In this document: positions 34,298 through 43,359 of the stretch, in pieces | How the letters are laid out: each line of letters opens with the position of its first letter | How positions within the stretch are numbered: position 1 is the stretch's first letter | Source: Halobacillus litoralis | GTDB taxonomy: Bacteria; Bacillota; Bacilli; Bacillales; Halobacillaceae | Assembly (NCBI RefSeq): GCF_004101865.1 | Contig: NZ_CP026118.1 | Span: 1,381,001 to 1,445,000 of the forward strand | Direction of reading: 5' to 3' | DNA: 64,000 bases | Made by a program: the position numbers and the translations under genes | Notes under the pieces: model-generated | Databases searched by the model: none | Told to the model about the DNA's origin: nothing | Seen by the model: only the letters and a program-made list of their open reading frames with translations

Positions 34298-35042
34298 ACC
34301 CACCAGCGTTCATTAATGATTCATAAATCTCTTTGGTCCTCGAACTCTCATCCCTGCTCAATATCAGATGATCATCTTTGCCTTTGCTGGAAACGTAGAG
34401 AAATGGCCCCTCGTTCTTTTGGACAAATAGTAATATACCATTGTATGGGTCTTCCAAACGAAACCGGCCTTTCAGTTGACCGGCGGCTGCAAATCCGTTT
34501 GTCTTAATGATGATTTCGGGCATAGTATCAAGCAATTCAACCGAAGTGATTTCTTCCATCGGCCATTCGACACCATACATCCCTGAGACCTCAAAACTCT
34601 CTTCTGTAATGATGACTTCATTCTCCATTAATCCGAGCGCCATCAATCCGCCGATAAACATGAAAGTGGCAGCTGAAATAATTCCGGTAATCCACACCAT
34701 CTTCTTCCTTTTTCGAGGAACTTCATAACGCTGGATCCAGACTATCCCAACCATCAGCACTATTGAAAAAATTCCTATGCTGACCTCAAAGCCAAAGGGA
34801 ACTGATGAAAGTCCTAACAAAAAAGAGAGGACAAGCAAGTAGAACGTGTACTTTAATAGTATACCGAGAGCATTGATATACCCATTGTATATTAATATTT
34901 CTTTTTCTTCCTCAGGTCGACTGCCGAATCCTGATAACAGTCCATATTCTTTTTTCTTCACTACTAAATACGTCAATCCGCCATAGATAATTAACGACCA
35001 TACCATAACGATAATGAAAACGATTCTTCCTGTATCAATCAA
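34296..35042 (-). CDS. Membrane protein with C-terminal PH-like domain
   Basis: 248 aa. N-terminal membrane segment followed by KKKEYGLLSGFGSRPEEEKE, the pattern of DUF3784, then four more segments to about residue 145. Residues 150-235 look like a bacterial PH-type beta domain (VIITEESFEVSGMYGVEWPMEEITSVELL). The stop is near a repeat remnant, so the last few residues might be altered. Overlaps the upstream RDD gene by four bases. Function unknown. Confidence 0.78.
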   Translation of the reverse strand: MIDTGRIVFIIVMVWSLIIYGGLTYLVVKKKEYGLLSGFGSRPEEEKEILIYNGYINALGILLKYTFYLLVLSFLLGLSSVPFGFEVSIGIFSIVLMVGIVWIQRYEVPRKRKKMVWITGIISAATFMFIGGLMALGLMENEVIITEESFEVSGMYGVEWPMEEITSVELLDTMPEIIIKTNGFAAAGQLKGRFRLEDPYNGILLFVQKNEGPFLYVSSKGKDDHLILSRDESSRTKEIYESLMNAGG

Positions 35043-35569
35043 GAGGATTCATCCTCCTTTTCAACTACTGCTGTTCCTGCCAACCAGTCATAGATATTCC
35101 TCCTTTTCTTATTTGTAAATGGGACGATTAAGTAAAGTAAAATAGCGACGTTCACTGTGTTCAGGACTATATAAAGGGTCTTTTCAGAGTAACTTGTCGG
35201 AAGCATCAACCGCCAAATTGCGAAATGTGCCACTTCCCAGGGCAGAAATTTAATGGCAGTCCGTATAAGAGACCGACTCAACCCTAGTCGATCTCCTTGA
35301 TCATTCACCACTTGTAAACTCATCTTCCTTTTTCCCCAGGTTCCTTTCCATTTTGAACATTCACTCAAAATAAAGTAAAGAGAGACAGGTGCTGTCATCA
35401 TCACAAAACCCGTGATCTGAGCTATAACAGGAGAATTGGAAAATAAAAAATTCAAGGGCTGCCTGAACAACAAAGAAACACTCCCCACCACAAAAATCCC
35501 ATAAGACAAAATGAGGAGATAGTCCAGCAAAAAAGCCAAAACGCGCATTTTAAAAGGGGCATAGTTCAT
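35039..35569 (-). CDS. RDD family membrane protein
   Basis: 176 aa. The family motif is near the N-terminus: MRVLAFLLDYLLILSYGI, then WKGTWGKRKMSLQVVNDQGDRLGLSRSLIRTAIKFLPW, with three or four membrane segments. RDD proteins are of mixed function; some are Na+(Li+,K+)/H+ antiporters in halophilic bacilli, but the short form is not diagnostic. First gene of a two-gene unit with the PH-like membrane protein. Confidence 0.88.
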   Translation of the reverse strand: MNYAPFKMRVLAFLLDYLLILSYGIFVVGSVSLLFRQPLNFLFSNSPVIAQITGFVMMTAPVSLYFILSECSKWKGTWGKRKMSLQVVNDQGDRLGLSRSLIRTAIKFLPWEVAHFAIWRLMLPTSYSEKTLYIVLNTVNVAILLYLIVPFTNKKRRNIYDWLAGTAVVEKEDESS

Positions 35570-35860
35570 AACCTTCCGACACTCCTCTAAAAGGATTCAT
35601 TTCTTCTATTATAGTTTTGTCCTGTATTAACTGACAATGGAGAGGTGTTCACCTCAAGTTGTTTTGGTATTCTTTTTTGTCTCAAGGGGCTTACACACTT
35701 ATCTCACGCTATCAATAACAGGGTAAGATTAAGAAAACTCCGCCATTTATTTTCATTGATTCTTCTATTGACCTTGTTCTTCACTGCTAATAGAATAGCC
35801 GAAAGAAAAATGAAACGCTTTTTCTTCGAGGATTTTTCATTAGAAAGAAGAGGGTCATGA

Positions 35861-36499
35861 ATGTTTTACCGCATGACGGTATATGTACTTGGTATGTTTG
35901 TCAATTACTTCGGCGTCGCGCTTTTGATCAAAGCTACCTTAGGAGCAGGATTTTGGACAGCCTTGTTTGTCGGAATCTCTGATAAGCTCGGCCTGACTGT
36001 TGGTATATGGTATGGAATTTTCCAGTTTGTCTTCATTTTTATCAACGGATGGTTGATGAAACAAAAGCCGGAAATCAGAGCGTTGCTGCCACTTGTTTTA
36101 GAAAGCTTGATTTTAGACTTTTGGCTGGAGATGGTCTTTAAAAATATGAGCCTGGCCTCCGCTCCGTTTATCGTGCAGCTCATCACGTTAGGAATAGGAG
36201 TTGTCTTCAGCGCTCTCGGGGTATCGATATACATTCTCCCGCAATTGCCAAGAGCCCCTGTCGATCAATTGTTTTTAGTAATCTCAAAAAAATTCAAACT
36301 CACTTTACGAATGAGTCAGACTGCTGTTGCGCTCACAACTTCTACATCGGCCCTCTTGATCGGCGGCCCAGTGGGTCTGGGCACAGCTGTTGGAGTCGCA
36401 TTCGCCGGCGTACTCATTCAATACTTTTATACGTATGGTTATCCTTTGTATTATTTGTATCATCCCCACTATCGACAAAGGTTTCAACCTGTTCTATGA
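35861..36499 (+). CDS. YczE/YitT-type membrane protein
   Basis: 212 aa with five membrane segments. Family features are YVLGMFVNYFGVALLIKATLGAGFWTALFVGISDKLGLTVG near the start and the C-terminal GLGTAVGVAFAGVLIQYF. In B. subtilis YczE influences lipopeptide synthesis by an unknown route. GAGGG lies seven bases before the ATG. Alone, with no near neighbour on its strand. Confidence 0.85.
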   Translation: MFYRMTVYVLGMFVNYFGVALLIKATLGAGFWTALFVGISDKLGLTVGIWYGIFQFVFIFINGWLMKQKPEIRALLPLVLESLILDFWLEMVFKNMSLASAPFIVQLITLGIGVVFSALGVSIYILPQLPRAPVDQLFLVISKKFKLTLRMSQTAVALTTSTSALLIGGPVGLGTAVGVAFAGVLIQYFYTYGYPLYYLYHPHYRQRFQPVL

Positions 36500-36594
36500 C
36501 AAAATGCTTTTCCCTCAGGGAGGCCAATGTTGATTTCACGATGATCGTTTGATGGACGCCTGCGGGGCACTTTGGAAATTGGATGAAATTAAAG

Positions 36595-36632
36595 CAAAAA
36601 AAGCTCTTGAAGGGTTTCCCCACCAAGAGCTT
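36595..36632 (-). terminator. Terminator of the YjiH-aminotransferase operon
   Basis: AAGCTCTTG (36601-36609) pairs with CAAGAGCTT (36624-36632); a run of seven T follows on the minus strand. Confidence 0.88.
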
Positions 36633-36635
36633 CAT

Positions 36636-37952
36636 TCAGCAAATCGATAATGCTTTTTCATATTCAGCGACAGCCTCTTCAAATACTTCCAAACCACGAT
36701 CAATCTGCTCCTGTGTTACAATCAACGGTGGAATCATACGAATCACTTCTTGATGTTTGCCGCACAGGTAGAATAAAACCCCTTTCTCAAGAGATGAATC
36801 CAAGACACGCATCATTCCTTCCCCGTCTGGTTCTCCTGTCACAGGGTCAACGATTTCGATACCGATCATTAATCCGATCCCACGGATATCGCCGATGACA
36901 TTATGGTTTTCACGAATACTTTCAAGACGTTCCAAGGCATATGCCCCAAGCCTTTTCGAGTTATCGAGCAACTTCTCTTCTTCAATGACATCCAAAGTGG
37001 CGAGCGCAGCGGAACAAGCGATCGGGTTACCGCCAAATGTCGTACCATGCGTTCCCATCGGCCATTTACTCATCAGTTCTTTGGAAGCGACTGTAGCACT
37101 CAACGGCATCCCTGAAGCAATTCCTTTGGCAATGGCCATAATATCAGGTGTCACCCCGAAGGTTTGAGCAGCAAACCATTCCCCGGTCCTGCCAAAACCC
37201 GTTTGCACTTCATCAAAAATCAACAGTATTCCGTGGCGATCACAGATTTCACGCACTTTTTGCAGCCATTCTTTCGGAGGAATGATATAGCCACCTTCCC
37301 CCAGGACCGGTTCAACGATGACGCTTGCGACTTCTTCAGGAGTCACCTGGTGATCAAATAAAAGTTCAAAATCCTTTTCCAGCTTATCAACACAGTATTC
37401 AGCTGCATCTTCCCCCGCTGGACAACCTTCCATATCCGCATAAGGAAGCTGGTAAGTCAGTCCATTCGGTTGTAAAAACTTCCGATACTTACTTTTTGAT
37501 GTACTGACACCCAGTGCGCCAATGGAACGACCATGGAAACAGCCGGTGAACGACACAACATACGGACGTTGAGTCGCGTATTTGGCAAGCTTCAGAGCAC
37601 CTTCAATCGCCTCTGTTCCACTATTTGCAAAAAAGAAACAGTCAAGGTTCCCCGGCAGAATACCTTGCAATCGGTCCGCTACTCTTAGAATCGAATCATA
37701 CATAATCACTCCAGAGGGGCCATGCATCAACTCGTCAGCGCCTTCTTTGATCGCTTTGACAACTTTCGGATGGCGATGTCCTGTATTAGCTACCGCGATT
37801 CCTGATGTGAAGTCCAAATATTGCTTACCATCCGTTCCATAATAGTAGCACCCTTCCTCTTTTTCGACAGGCAGGTTAGGGTGGTCTTTGGCCATACTTG
37901 GTGCAAGCAGGTCGGGCAAACGCGTATATAGTTCATCAAAAGTCGGCTTCAT
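36636..37952 (-). CDS. Class III PLP aminotransferase (GABA/ornithine type)
   Basis: 438-aa omega-aminotransferase. PLP features: [48 protein letters not shown] with Asp247, and Lys276 in [11 protein letters not shown] forming the Schiff base. The subgroup includes 4-aminobutyrate and related omega-amino acid transaminases; the exact substrate is not readable. It starts 13 bases after the YjiH-type transporter and shares its sigma-54 promoter, so substrate uptake and transamination are probably linked. Confidence 0.9.
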   Translation of the reverse strand: MKPTFDELYTRLPDLLAPSMAKDHPNLPVEKEEGCYYYGTDGKQYLDFTSGIAVANTGHRHPKVVKAIKEGADELMHGPSGVIMYDSILRVADRLQGILPGNLDCFFFANSGTEAIEGALKLAKYATQRPYVVSFTGCFHGRSIGALGVSTSKSKYRKFLQPNGLTYQLPYADMEGCPAGEDAAEYCVDKLEKDFELLFDHQVTPEEVASVIVEPVLGEGGYIIPPKEWLQKVREICDRHGILLIFDEVQTGFGRTGEWFAAQTFGVTPDIMAIAKGIASGMPLSATVASKELMSKWPMGTHGTTFGGNPIACSAALATLDVIEEEKLLDNSKRLGAYALERLESIRENHNVIGDIRGIGLMIGIEIVDPVTGEPDGEGMMRVLDSSLEKGVLFYLCGKHQEVIRMIPPLIVTQEQIDRGLEVFEEAVAEYEKALSIC

Positions 37953-37965
37953 TTATCAATTCCCC

Positions 37966-39357
37966 CTAAAAAATAAAATGTGCGATCACTACGATGATCG
38001 GAAGAGTAATGATGGTTCTTTGCAAGAAAATAATAGCCAGTTCCAGGACGGAAATAGGAATCTTGGATTTAACGAGTAAAATTCCGATTTCAGACATATA
38101 AATAAGCTGGGTCAGAGAAATAGCAGCGATGACGAACCTGGTCAATTCGCTTTCGATCCCTGAACCGATGACGGCAGGAAGGAACATGTCCGCAAAGCCA
38201 ACGAGCATGGCTGGGGATGCCTGAGCTGCTTCAGGAATTTGCATCCATTGAAGAACTGGAACGATCGGCAGCGATAAATAAGTGAAAAACGGCGTGAACT
38301 CGGCGATAATCAAGGCCACCGTTCCGAGTGCCATCACTAATGGAATTAAAGCAAAATAAATATCCAGGACCGTTTGTATGCCTTGTTTACTAACTTCCTT
38401 TATCCCTTTGACCTCTGATGCTTTATGAAGCGCTTTTTCTACACCCCATTGGAAGTTGGAGATCCCTTCAGGCGTGTCTTCAGAAATCTGCTTGCCTGTC
38501 CCTTCATAGTACGTATCCGCTTTTCTTGATAACGGAGGGATACGTGGGCAAACAAAGGCAGCAATCAAGCCTGCGACAACTACAGTCAAATAGAATGGAA
38601 CGAAGTATTCCTCCAAACCGATGAAACTGATGACTACTAAACTGAAAGCGATACTATTTATGGAAAAGTTCGTAGCGATTATCGACGCTTCCCGCTTCGT
38701 ATAATATCCTTCTTCATATTGTTTCGTCGTGATCAGTACCCCTACTGTACCCGCTCCCATCCAGGATGCCAGAGCATCAATCGAGGAACGTCCCGGCAGT
38801 TTAAATACCGGTCTCATGACGTTACGCAAAATAGTACCGATAAAATCCATCAAACCGAATTGCATGAGGAGCGGCATCAAGACTCCCGCAAAAAGGAACC
38901 ATGCAGCAAGTACGGGGACAAGGGCATTCAGCATGGTTCCACCTGTTAAATCAGAGGTGATGATTGCCGGCCCTATCCCGAATATAGTCATGAGTGCAAA
39001 CAAAGCACCAACCATTCTCGTAATCATCCAAAACGTATGAATGTAAAAAAGCTGTTTCATAAAAGGACTATCCATGATTAACTTCGGCTTGAGCGCTTTT
39101 GCAAAAACCGGAACTATGGCTGAGAGTACTAGAATACCCGTCATTAAGCCCGGCAGGATCGGCTCGAGTGACGCCTGAATGGTTTCTGCCATTACTCCCA
39201 CACCGATGGTGATTTTTCCTCCGTAAGGGATTGGGAATAAAAATAGCAATACCCCTAATAGAGATGGAACTATGAACCAAAAATAGTTCCGTCTGGTCCT
39301 GTAGTTCATTGCTTCCTGCTCCCCTCTATCCACACTCTTTTTCTGTTTAGCCTCCAT
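37966..39357 (-). CDS. YjiH family membrane protein (nucleoside-recognition/Gate domains)
   Basis: 463 aa with about eleven membrane segments. Two Gate-type blocks are visible (MDFIGTILRNVMRPVFKLPGRSSIDALASWMGAGTVGVLITTKQYEEGYYTKREASIIATNFS region and PAMLVGFADMFLPAVIGSGIESELTRFVIAAISLTQLIYMSEIGILL near the end). Family members are thought to move amino or organic compounds. AAGGAG is eight bases before the ATG. First gene behind a SigL promoter, followed by the aminotransferase, hence a likely importer of its amino substrate. A paralogue lies at the left edge of the window. Confidence 0.88.
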   Translation of the reverse strand: MEAKQKKSVDRGEQEAMNYRTRRNYFWFIVPSLLGVLLFLFPIPYGGKITIGVGVMAETIQASLEPILPGLMTGILVLSAIVPVFAKALKPKLIMDSPFMKQLFYIHTFWMITRMVGALFALMTIFGIGPAIITSDLTGGTMLNALVPVLAAWFLFAGVLMPLLMQFGLMDFIGTILRNVMRPVFKLPGRSSIDALASWMGAGTVGVLITTKQYEEGYYTKREASIIATNFSINSIAFSLVVISFIGLEEYFVPFYLTVVVAGLIAAFVCPRIPPLSRKADTYYEGTGKQISEDTPEGISNFQWGVEKALHKASEVKGIKEVSKQGIQTVLDIYFALIPLVMALGTVALIIAEFTPFFTYLSLPIVPVLQWMQIPEAAQASPAMLVGFADMFLPAVIGSGIESELTRFVIAAISLTQLIYMSEIGILLVKSKIPISVLELAIIFLQRTIITLPIIVVIAHFIF

Positions 39358-39420
39358 CTACCCCACTCCTTAAATAAGTAATAAAAAAGGCAAAAGATTT
39401 TCATCCCTTACCCTCTTACT

Positions 39421-39436
39421 TGCAAGAATCATGCCA
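39421..39436 (-). promoter_or_regulatory. Sigma-54 (SigL) -24/-12 promoter
   Basis: On the minus strand TGGCAT-N5-TTGCA matches the consensus TGGCAC-N5-TTGCW at all but one base. It lies 64 bases before the YjiH-type start and just after the regulator gene. Confidence 0.85.
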
Positions 39437-39441
39437 ACTTT

Positions 39442-40803
39442 TTAATTTATTCTGTGTTTTTTGAGTTTTCTGACTACACTAGGCTGACTGATCCCCAATG
39501 CTTCCGCCATTTTCGTTGTTGTTTTAAATTTCTGTTTCGCTCGTGCCAGCCTTTCTTTTTCCACTCTTTCTAAAGTTCTGTTCAATGATTCTTCAAAATT
39601 ATTCACTTCTGAATAAGAATTAATATTCTTCCTGTACCCATCGGGCAAATCGTCAGGCTCGATGATCGAATTATGTGAAGTGACTATCAGTCGTTCCACG
39701 AGATTAATCAACTCTCTTACATTCCCCCTCCATTCCAATCCGTTCAAATCATGGAGTACTTCCCTGCTTAACACTCTTTTTCTGTTATAACGGCTTGTGA
39801 AATGATCCAAAAAGGAATGGATAAGAGGTGTGATATCCTCTTTCCTTTCTCTTAAAGGCGGGATTATTATCGGCACGACATTCAAACGAAAGTAAAGATC
39901 TTCGCGGAACTGTTTCTGCTCGACTGACTTGTCAAGCTGTCTATTAGTAGCACTGATCAACCTGAAATCAGATTGGAGTTCTTTACGACCTCCGACAGGA
40001 TAGAAGGATTTTTTCTGAATCAGCTTCAACACCTTCACTTGATTTTGTAAAGAAAGCTCTCCAACTTCATCGAGAAACAACGTACCACCACTTGCCATTT
40101 CTGCAAAGCCTTTTCTTCCGCCTTTTGTCGCTCCAGTAAAAGAACCTCCTTCATATCCGAAGAGTTCTGCTTCGAACAAAGCCTCTGGAATTGCGCCGCA
40201 GTTGACCTCTATAAAAGGTCCCTCCCGCCGTTCACTTTTATCATGGATCATGTTGGCCAGCTGTGTTTTCCCGACACCAGACTCACCGAGAAGCAAAACA
40301 TTCGCATCGACACCGGCCACTTGATCAGCGATTGCGAGAACTTTACGCATCCCATCACTTTTTCCGATGAATTTTTCTTCACTCTGGTTTTTTAAGCGGT
40401 TCAATTCCTTACGGACGCGTTCCATTTCCACTGTCATTTCTTCCATACCTGATTTGATTTCCATCAGCTCAGTCACATCATGGGAATAACTGACCACACG
40501 AAACAGCTCTCCCTCTTCATCAAACACAGGTAAACCAGTGACAAGCAATTTCTTACCATCTGCAACGGTCTGCACAAACGTTACTCTTTCTTTCGATTCG
40601 ATAACCATCGGTGTGGCCAGTGGTGTGAACAGCCCCTCTTTTTCCAAATCATAGACAGACCTCCCCATCAGGTCATCTACATCCACATCGTAAACCTTGC
40701 CGGTCGCTTCACTCACTTTGACGATCGTTCCATCTGTATTCGTAACAAGAATATCTTCCTGAAGAGAATGTAAAAGCGTTTTGTATTCATCCCACTCTGT
40801 CAT
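39442..40803 (-). CDS. Sigma-54-dependent enhancer-binding regulator (PAS-AAA+-HTH)
   Basis: 453 aa. An N-terminal PAS sensor (about 5-110; ILVTNTDGTIVKVSEATGKVYDVD), a short coiled coil, the AAA+ domain with Walker A GESGVGKT, the sigma-54 contact loop GSFTGA (a variant of GAFTGA), GGTLFLDEVGELSLQ and LRERKEDITPLI, then a TyrR-like C-terminal helix-turn-helix (MAEALGISQPSVVRKLKKH). The ATG at 40803 has GGGGGA upstream; a start at 40854 would put an operator-like palindrome inside the gene. The PAS domain should sense a small metabolite of the regulated pathway. Confidence 0.93.
   Translation of the reverse strand: MTEWDEYKTLLHSLQEDILVTNTDGTIVKVSEATGKVYDVDVDDLMGRSVYDLEKEGLFTPLATPMVIESKERVTFVQTVADGKKLLVTGLPVFDEEGELFRVVSYSHDVTELMEIKSGMEEMTVEMERVRKELNRLKNQSEEKFIGKSDGMRKVLAIADQVAGVDANVLLLGESGVGKTQLANMIHDKSERREGPFIEVNCGAIPEALFEAELFGYEGGSFTGATKGGRKGFAEMASGGTLFLDEVGELSLQNQVKVLKLIQKKSFYPVGGRKELQSDFRLISATNRQLDKSVEQKQFREDLYFRLNVVPIIIPPLRERKEDITPLIHSFLDHFTSRYNRKRVLSREVLHDLNGLEWRGNVRELINLVERLIVTSHNSIIEPDDLPDGYRKNINSYSEVNNFEESLNRTLERVEKERLARAKQKFKTTTKMAEALGISQPSVVRKLKKHRIN
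39598..39617 (-). promoter_or_regulatory. Upstream activating site for the enhancer-binding regulator
   Basis: ATTATTCA-N4-TGAATAAG, inside the regulator gene between its AAA+ and HTH parts, about 170 bp upstream of the SigL promoter. The same repeat occurs twice before the regulator gene. Confidence 0.7.
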
Positions 40804-40815
40804 CGAATCCCCCAC

Positions 40816-40835
40816 ATTATTCATGTTTGAATAAT
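40816..40835 (-). promoter_or_regulatory. Regulator site 2 (perfect inverted repeat)
   Basis: ATTATTCA-TGTT-TGAATAAT, a perfect 8-bp inverted repeat 13 bases before the regulator start. Its position suggests autorepression. Confidence 0.7.
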
Positions 40836-40876
40836 TTTCTGTACCACTTACCAAATGTCTATATATACAATGAAAA

Positions 40877-40896
40877 ATTATTCATTTCTGAATAGT
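40877..40896 (-). promoter_or_regulatory. Regulator site 3
   Basis: ATTATTCA-TTTC-TGAATAGT, one mismatch, 61 bp (about six turns) from site 2, consistent with cooperative binding at the regulator's own promoter. Confidence 0.65.
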
Positions 40897-40996
40897 TCTA
40901 CAATTAATCATAACATACCTCTACGAAGAACTTCAGAATCATTTAATTTCATTGTTGATATTCACTTCCATAAAAGCTCCCTTATCTGGAAGACTT

Positions 40997-41168
40997 GATT
41001 TCGAGATGTTTAGTGAGTGGGTCGAGTCGGCGGGGAATGACTCGCTTTCCGCGGGAGCGCGGTGAGCTTCCTCAGGCTTTCGCCTTCCGGGATCTCACCA
41101 AGCACTCTCTTCCCGCAGGAGTCTCACCATTCCCCGCCGACTCCTTGCTATAATTGTTTCTCGAAATC
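40997..41168. repeat. Palindromic structured repeat, copy B
   Basis: Outermost arms GATTTCGAGA (40997-41006) and TCTCGAAATC (41159-41168); next a perfect 16-bp arm pair (41024-41039 with 41128-41143); then GCGGGA/TCCCGC (41051-41056, 41111-41116), GGTGAG/CTCACC (41061-41066, 41094-41099) and AGGC/GCCT (41074-41077, 41082-41085), whose loop is GAAA on the minus strand. Homologous to the core of the element at 41.5 kb. No protein is encoded. Confidence 0.85.
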
Positions 41169-41481
41169 GCTTTTTCAGTATAGAAAACTTTCAGTACATG
41201 AGGAGAGGTTAACATATCCCACCCACCATCCACTTCCACAAGTATCTCGTAGGGAGCTTTTGCGAATTAAATATGCTCCCATCCCAGCTCTTAAGTGTGG
41301 TTTTTTTCCACCAAGTGAAGGGCAGTTTCTCCCCCAAGGGATTTCGAGAACCTTATATCACAAACAACGGAGGGCGGAAACATCATCGGATGCTCTGTTT
41401 CAAGTGAACAGCACGCATCATGCATGAAAACCGTACTGGAGTATTCTTTCTTCTATAGTTTAAGACTCATTCTCCTATGGC

Positions 41482-41777
41482 GGGGTTCGTTCATTCCACG
41501 TTGGGAGGGGGGGGGGCTTGGAAACGACGAGACTCCAGTGGGAGAAGGGGATAGGCGAGATCCCACAGGGCGGTAGCCCGAGGAAGCTCGCCAGGTCCCC
41601 CACAGGAAAGTGTTCAAATGCAGAATCGTCCTGGTAGACACGACTGGCATAAGCAGAATAGCAACGGAATGTGTCTTTTCATTCCATTGCTATTCTGCTT
41701 ATGACGCGAGTGTCTGGACGATGGAGCTAGACGAGTTGTTTCCAAGCCACCCTATCCCTCATTCGGTAACGAACCCC
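41482..41777. repeat. Compound palindromic element, copy C with long hairpin
   Basis: Outer arms GGGGTTCGTT (41482-41491) and AACGAACCCC (41768-41777); next GGCTTGGAAAC (about 41515-41525) with GTTTCCAAGCC (about 41738-41748). The left half holds a core homologous to copy B (GTGGG/CCCAC, GGCGAG/CTCGCC, GGGC/GCCC with loop GGTA). The right half is a long imperfect hairpin at 41625-41722. A run of ten G lies at 41507-41516. No gene is present from 40804 to 41958. Confidence 0.75.
41625..41722. repeat. Long hairpin inside element C
   Basis: Stem pieces in order: ATCGTCC/GGACGAT, AGACAC/GTGTCT, an internal loop, then 24-base arms at 41648-41671 and 41680-41703 with one mismatch and an 8-base loop. 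No U tract follows, so it is not a simple terminator. Confidence 0.8.
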
Positions 41778-41958
41778 TAGTATCTCGAAACCGTGTCTTC
41801 AAGAATCCTGCCATTTAACTGAAGAAACACTCGCAGGAAGATCAACCTCAACGGTTAACAAAATCACTTAAATGAAAGGTGGATGTTCAGCTTATGGAAA
41901 TTCCGCATACAAAAAACACTTGAATCTCCAGTCGATCCAAGCGTAAGTGATAATTGTT

Positions 41959-42666
41959 CTATTTACGAAACAGTGAAAGAATCTTTTCTAATTTCCCTTG
42001 AGGTGGTTTCACTTTCATTTGCAGCTGCTCATTGAATTCATTTTGGGCTCGCCATTCTTTTTTCTGCTCTTCCCGCATCTCTAAAATTTCTTTTTGCAGG
42101 AATTCACTTTTTTCTTTTTCCTGTTCCAGCAATGTTTCGTATTGAGACTTTTGTTGTTCGGTCAATTTGTCGATTTTTGAATTGGTTTTATGGGCGAAGT
42201 TTCCAACTCCCGAACTGATGACGTGGTGATCTTGTTGAAGACGGGAAACTGTTGTTTGAAGATGGGCCATATCGTTTTTCAGTTGGACGTTCATTTCACG
42301 ACTGGCAGCCAGTTCATTAGCTAGCAGTGATAATACATCTTTTAATTGACCGGGGTCTTGGAGCGATTGGTCATATGTATTGGACAATGCAATTTGAGTT
42401 TCCGTATATCCTTCCAATCTTTTTTCTTGTTGATCGACAAGGATTTTCGCTTCATCGTCCTGGGATTTATCCGTATCACGAATCGCCATAAGTGCTTCGA
42501 TATCGGATCTGACAAAAATACGGCGATCGCCATCCTTAAAGAACTCATAACCATTCCGCTCTAAGATCTGCCCATACCGTCTTACAGTTGTTGTTGCAAT
42601 CTCCATTTCTTCTGCCACTTCTTTGGTAGAGAATGCTCTTTCATTCGGTTGTATATCGTGTCGCAT
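41959..42666 (-). CDS. MerR-type HTH protein with long coiled coil (RacA/DUF3967-like)
   Basis: 235 aa. Residues about 10-65 form a MerR-type DNA-binding head (FSTKEVAEEMEIATTTVRRYGQILERNGYEFFKDGDRRIFVRSDIEAL). Residues 75-225 are almost entirely heptad coiled coil rich in Glu, Gln and Lys. The tail is basic (KPPQGKLEKILSLFRK). The same plan is found in the chromosome-anchoring protein RacA and in DUF3967 proteins of bacilli. AAAGGAGG suits the second of two ATGs. Single gene next to the repeat-rich region; role in DNA organisation rather than classic regulation is a guess. Confidence 0.75.
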   Translation of the reverse strand: MRHDIQPNERAFSTKEVAEEMEIATTTVRRYGQILERNGYEFFKDGDRRIFVRSDIEALMAIRDTDKSQDDEAKILVDQQEKRLEGYTETQIALSNTYDQSLQDPGQLKDVLSLLANELAASREMNVQLKNDMAHLQTTVSRLQQDHHVISSGVGNFAHKTNSKIDKLTEQQKSQYETLLEQEKEKSEFLQKEILEMREEQKKEWRAQNEFNEQLQMKVKPPQGKLEKILSLFRK

Positions 42667-42947
42667 CATGGGCCTCCTTTTCTAATAATATGAAGGTTTT
42701 GCGAGGAATTTGCAAGGTGCTTCCGTCATCGATAGGAAGGGATGAAATAAGTCGTTCCGCCTATTCTTCCAATGCAATGATCGTGTGTTTTAAAACGAGG
42801 TCAAAATCCACCTCTCTCCATTTTATCAAGTGTTCCCCAATCTGTATAACTTTGGCTCCACAAAAATTAAATTGCCTGTTCAGGGTGGGAAAGCCCCCTC
42901 CGTTCATAATCAAGAAAGCCCTTCAATGATAAAGAGCTTTACACATA

Positions 42948-43259
42948 TCAGGTGTTATGCAATTCTTCTTTCGAAATGACTTGCCAGCCATTTGCCTGGA
43001 GATGATCGATATATATTGCTATTTCAATATCTTCTTTTTCAATTGCAAGGGGAGATAAAGATACCCAGCATTCATCAGAAGAATAGTTCATAGTAACTTT
43101 TACCACTTCATAGCCATTATGATATTCCGGGTGGAAGCCTGGATCTTCAATGATATCTCCTTCTACAGGACGGACGGTGGAATCAAAAGCTTTCATCATG
43201 GTCACTTGTCTATTCTTTTCTTTTACAGAAGATATAAAAAGGATAAACTTAATTTTCAT
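42948..43259 (-). CDS. Hypothetical small soluble protein
   Basis: 103 aa, no family recognised. Contains FDSTVRPVEGDIIEDPGFHPEYHNGYEVVKVTMNYSSDECWVSL, a likely beta domain, and a C-terminal helix ending NGWQVISKEE. AAGGA is upstream of the ATG at 43259; a longer frame from 43334 adds 25 residues without a ribosome site. Same strand as and 100 bases after the acetyltransferase gene. Confidence 0.6.
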   Translation of the reverse strand: MKIKFILFISSVKEKNRQVTMMKAFDSTVRPVEGDIIEDPGFHPEYHNGYEVVKVTMNYSSDECWVSLSPLAIEKEDIEIAIYIDHLQANGWQVISKEELHNT

Positions 43260-43359
43260 ATTAGTCCCATCCTTCTTGGAGGAGTAAAATTCAGTGATAA
43301 AAAACCTGAATCGTCCCGATACCGTAACATGCATGAAGGTTCAGGTAAACGGGCCGCTT

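Noticed and set aside
35645..35860. 71-codon frame ending just before the YczE-type gene
   Set aside because: Includes the control region and ribosome site of the downstream gene; basic, low-complexity product without a recognisable domain.
41062..41427. Open frames across the repeat region
   Set aside because: They arise from the GC-rich palindromic repeats, have no ribosome site and encode nothing recognisable.
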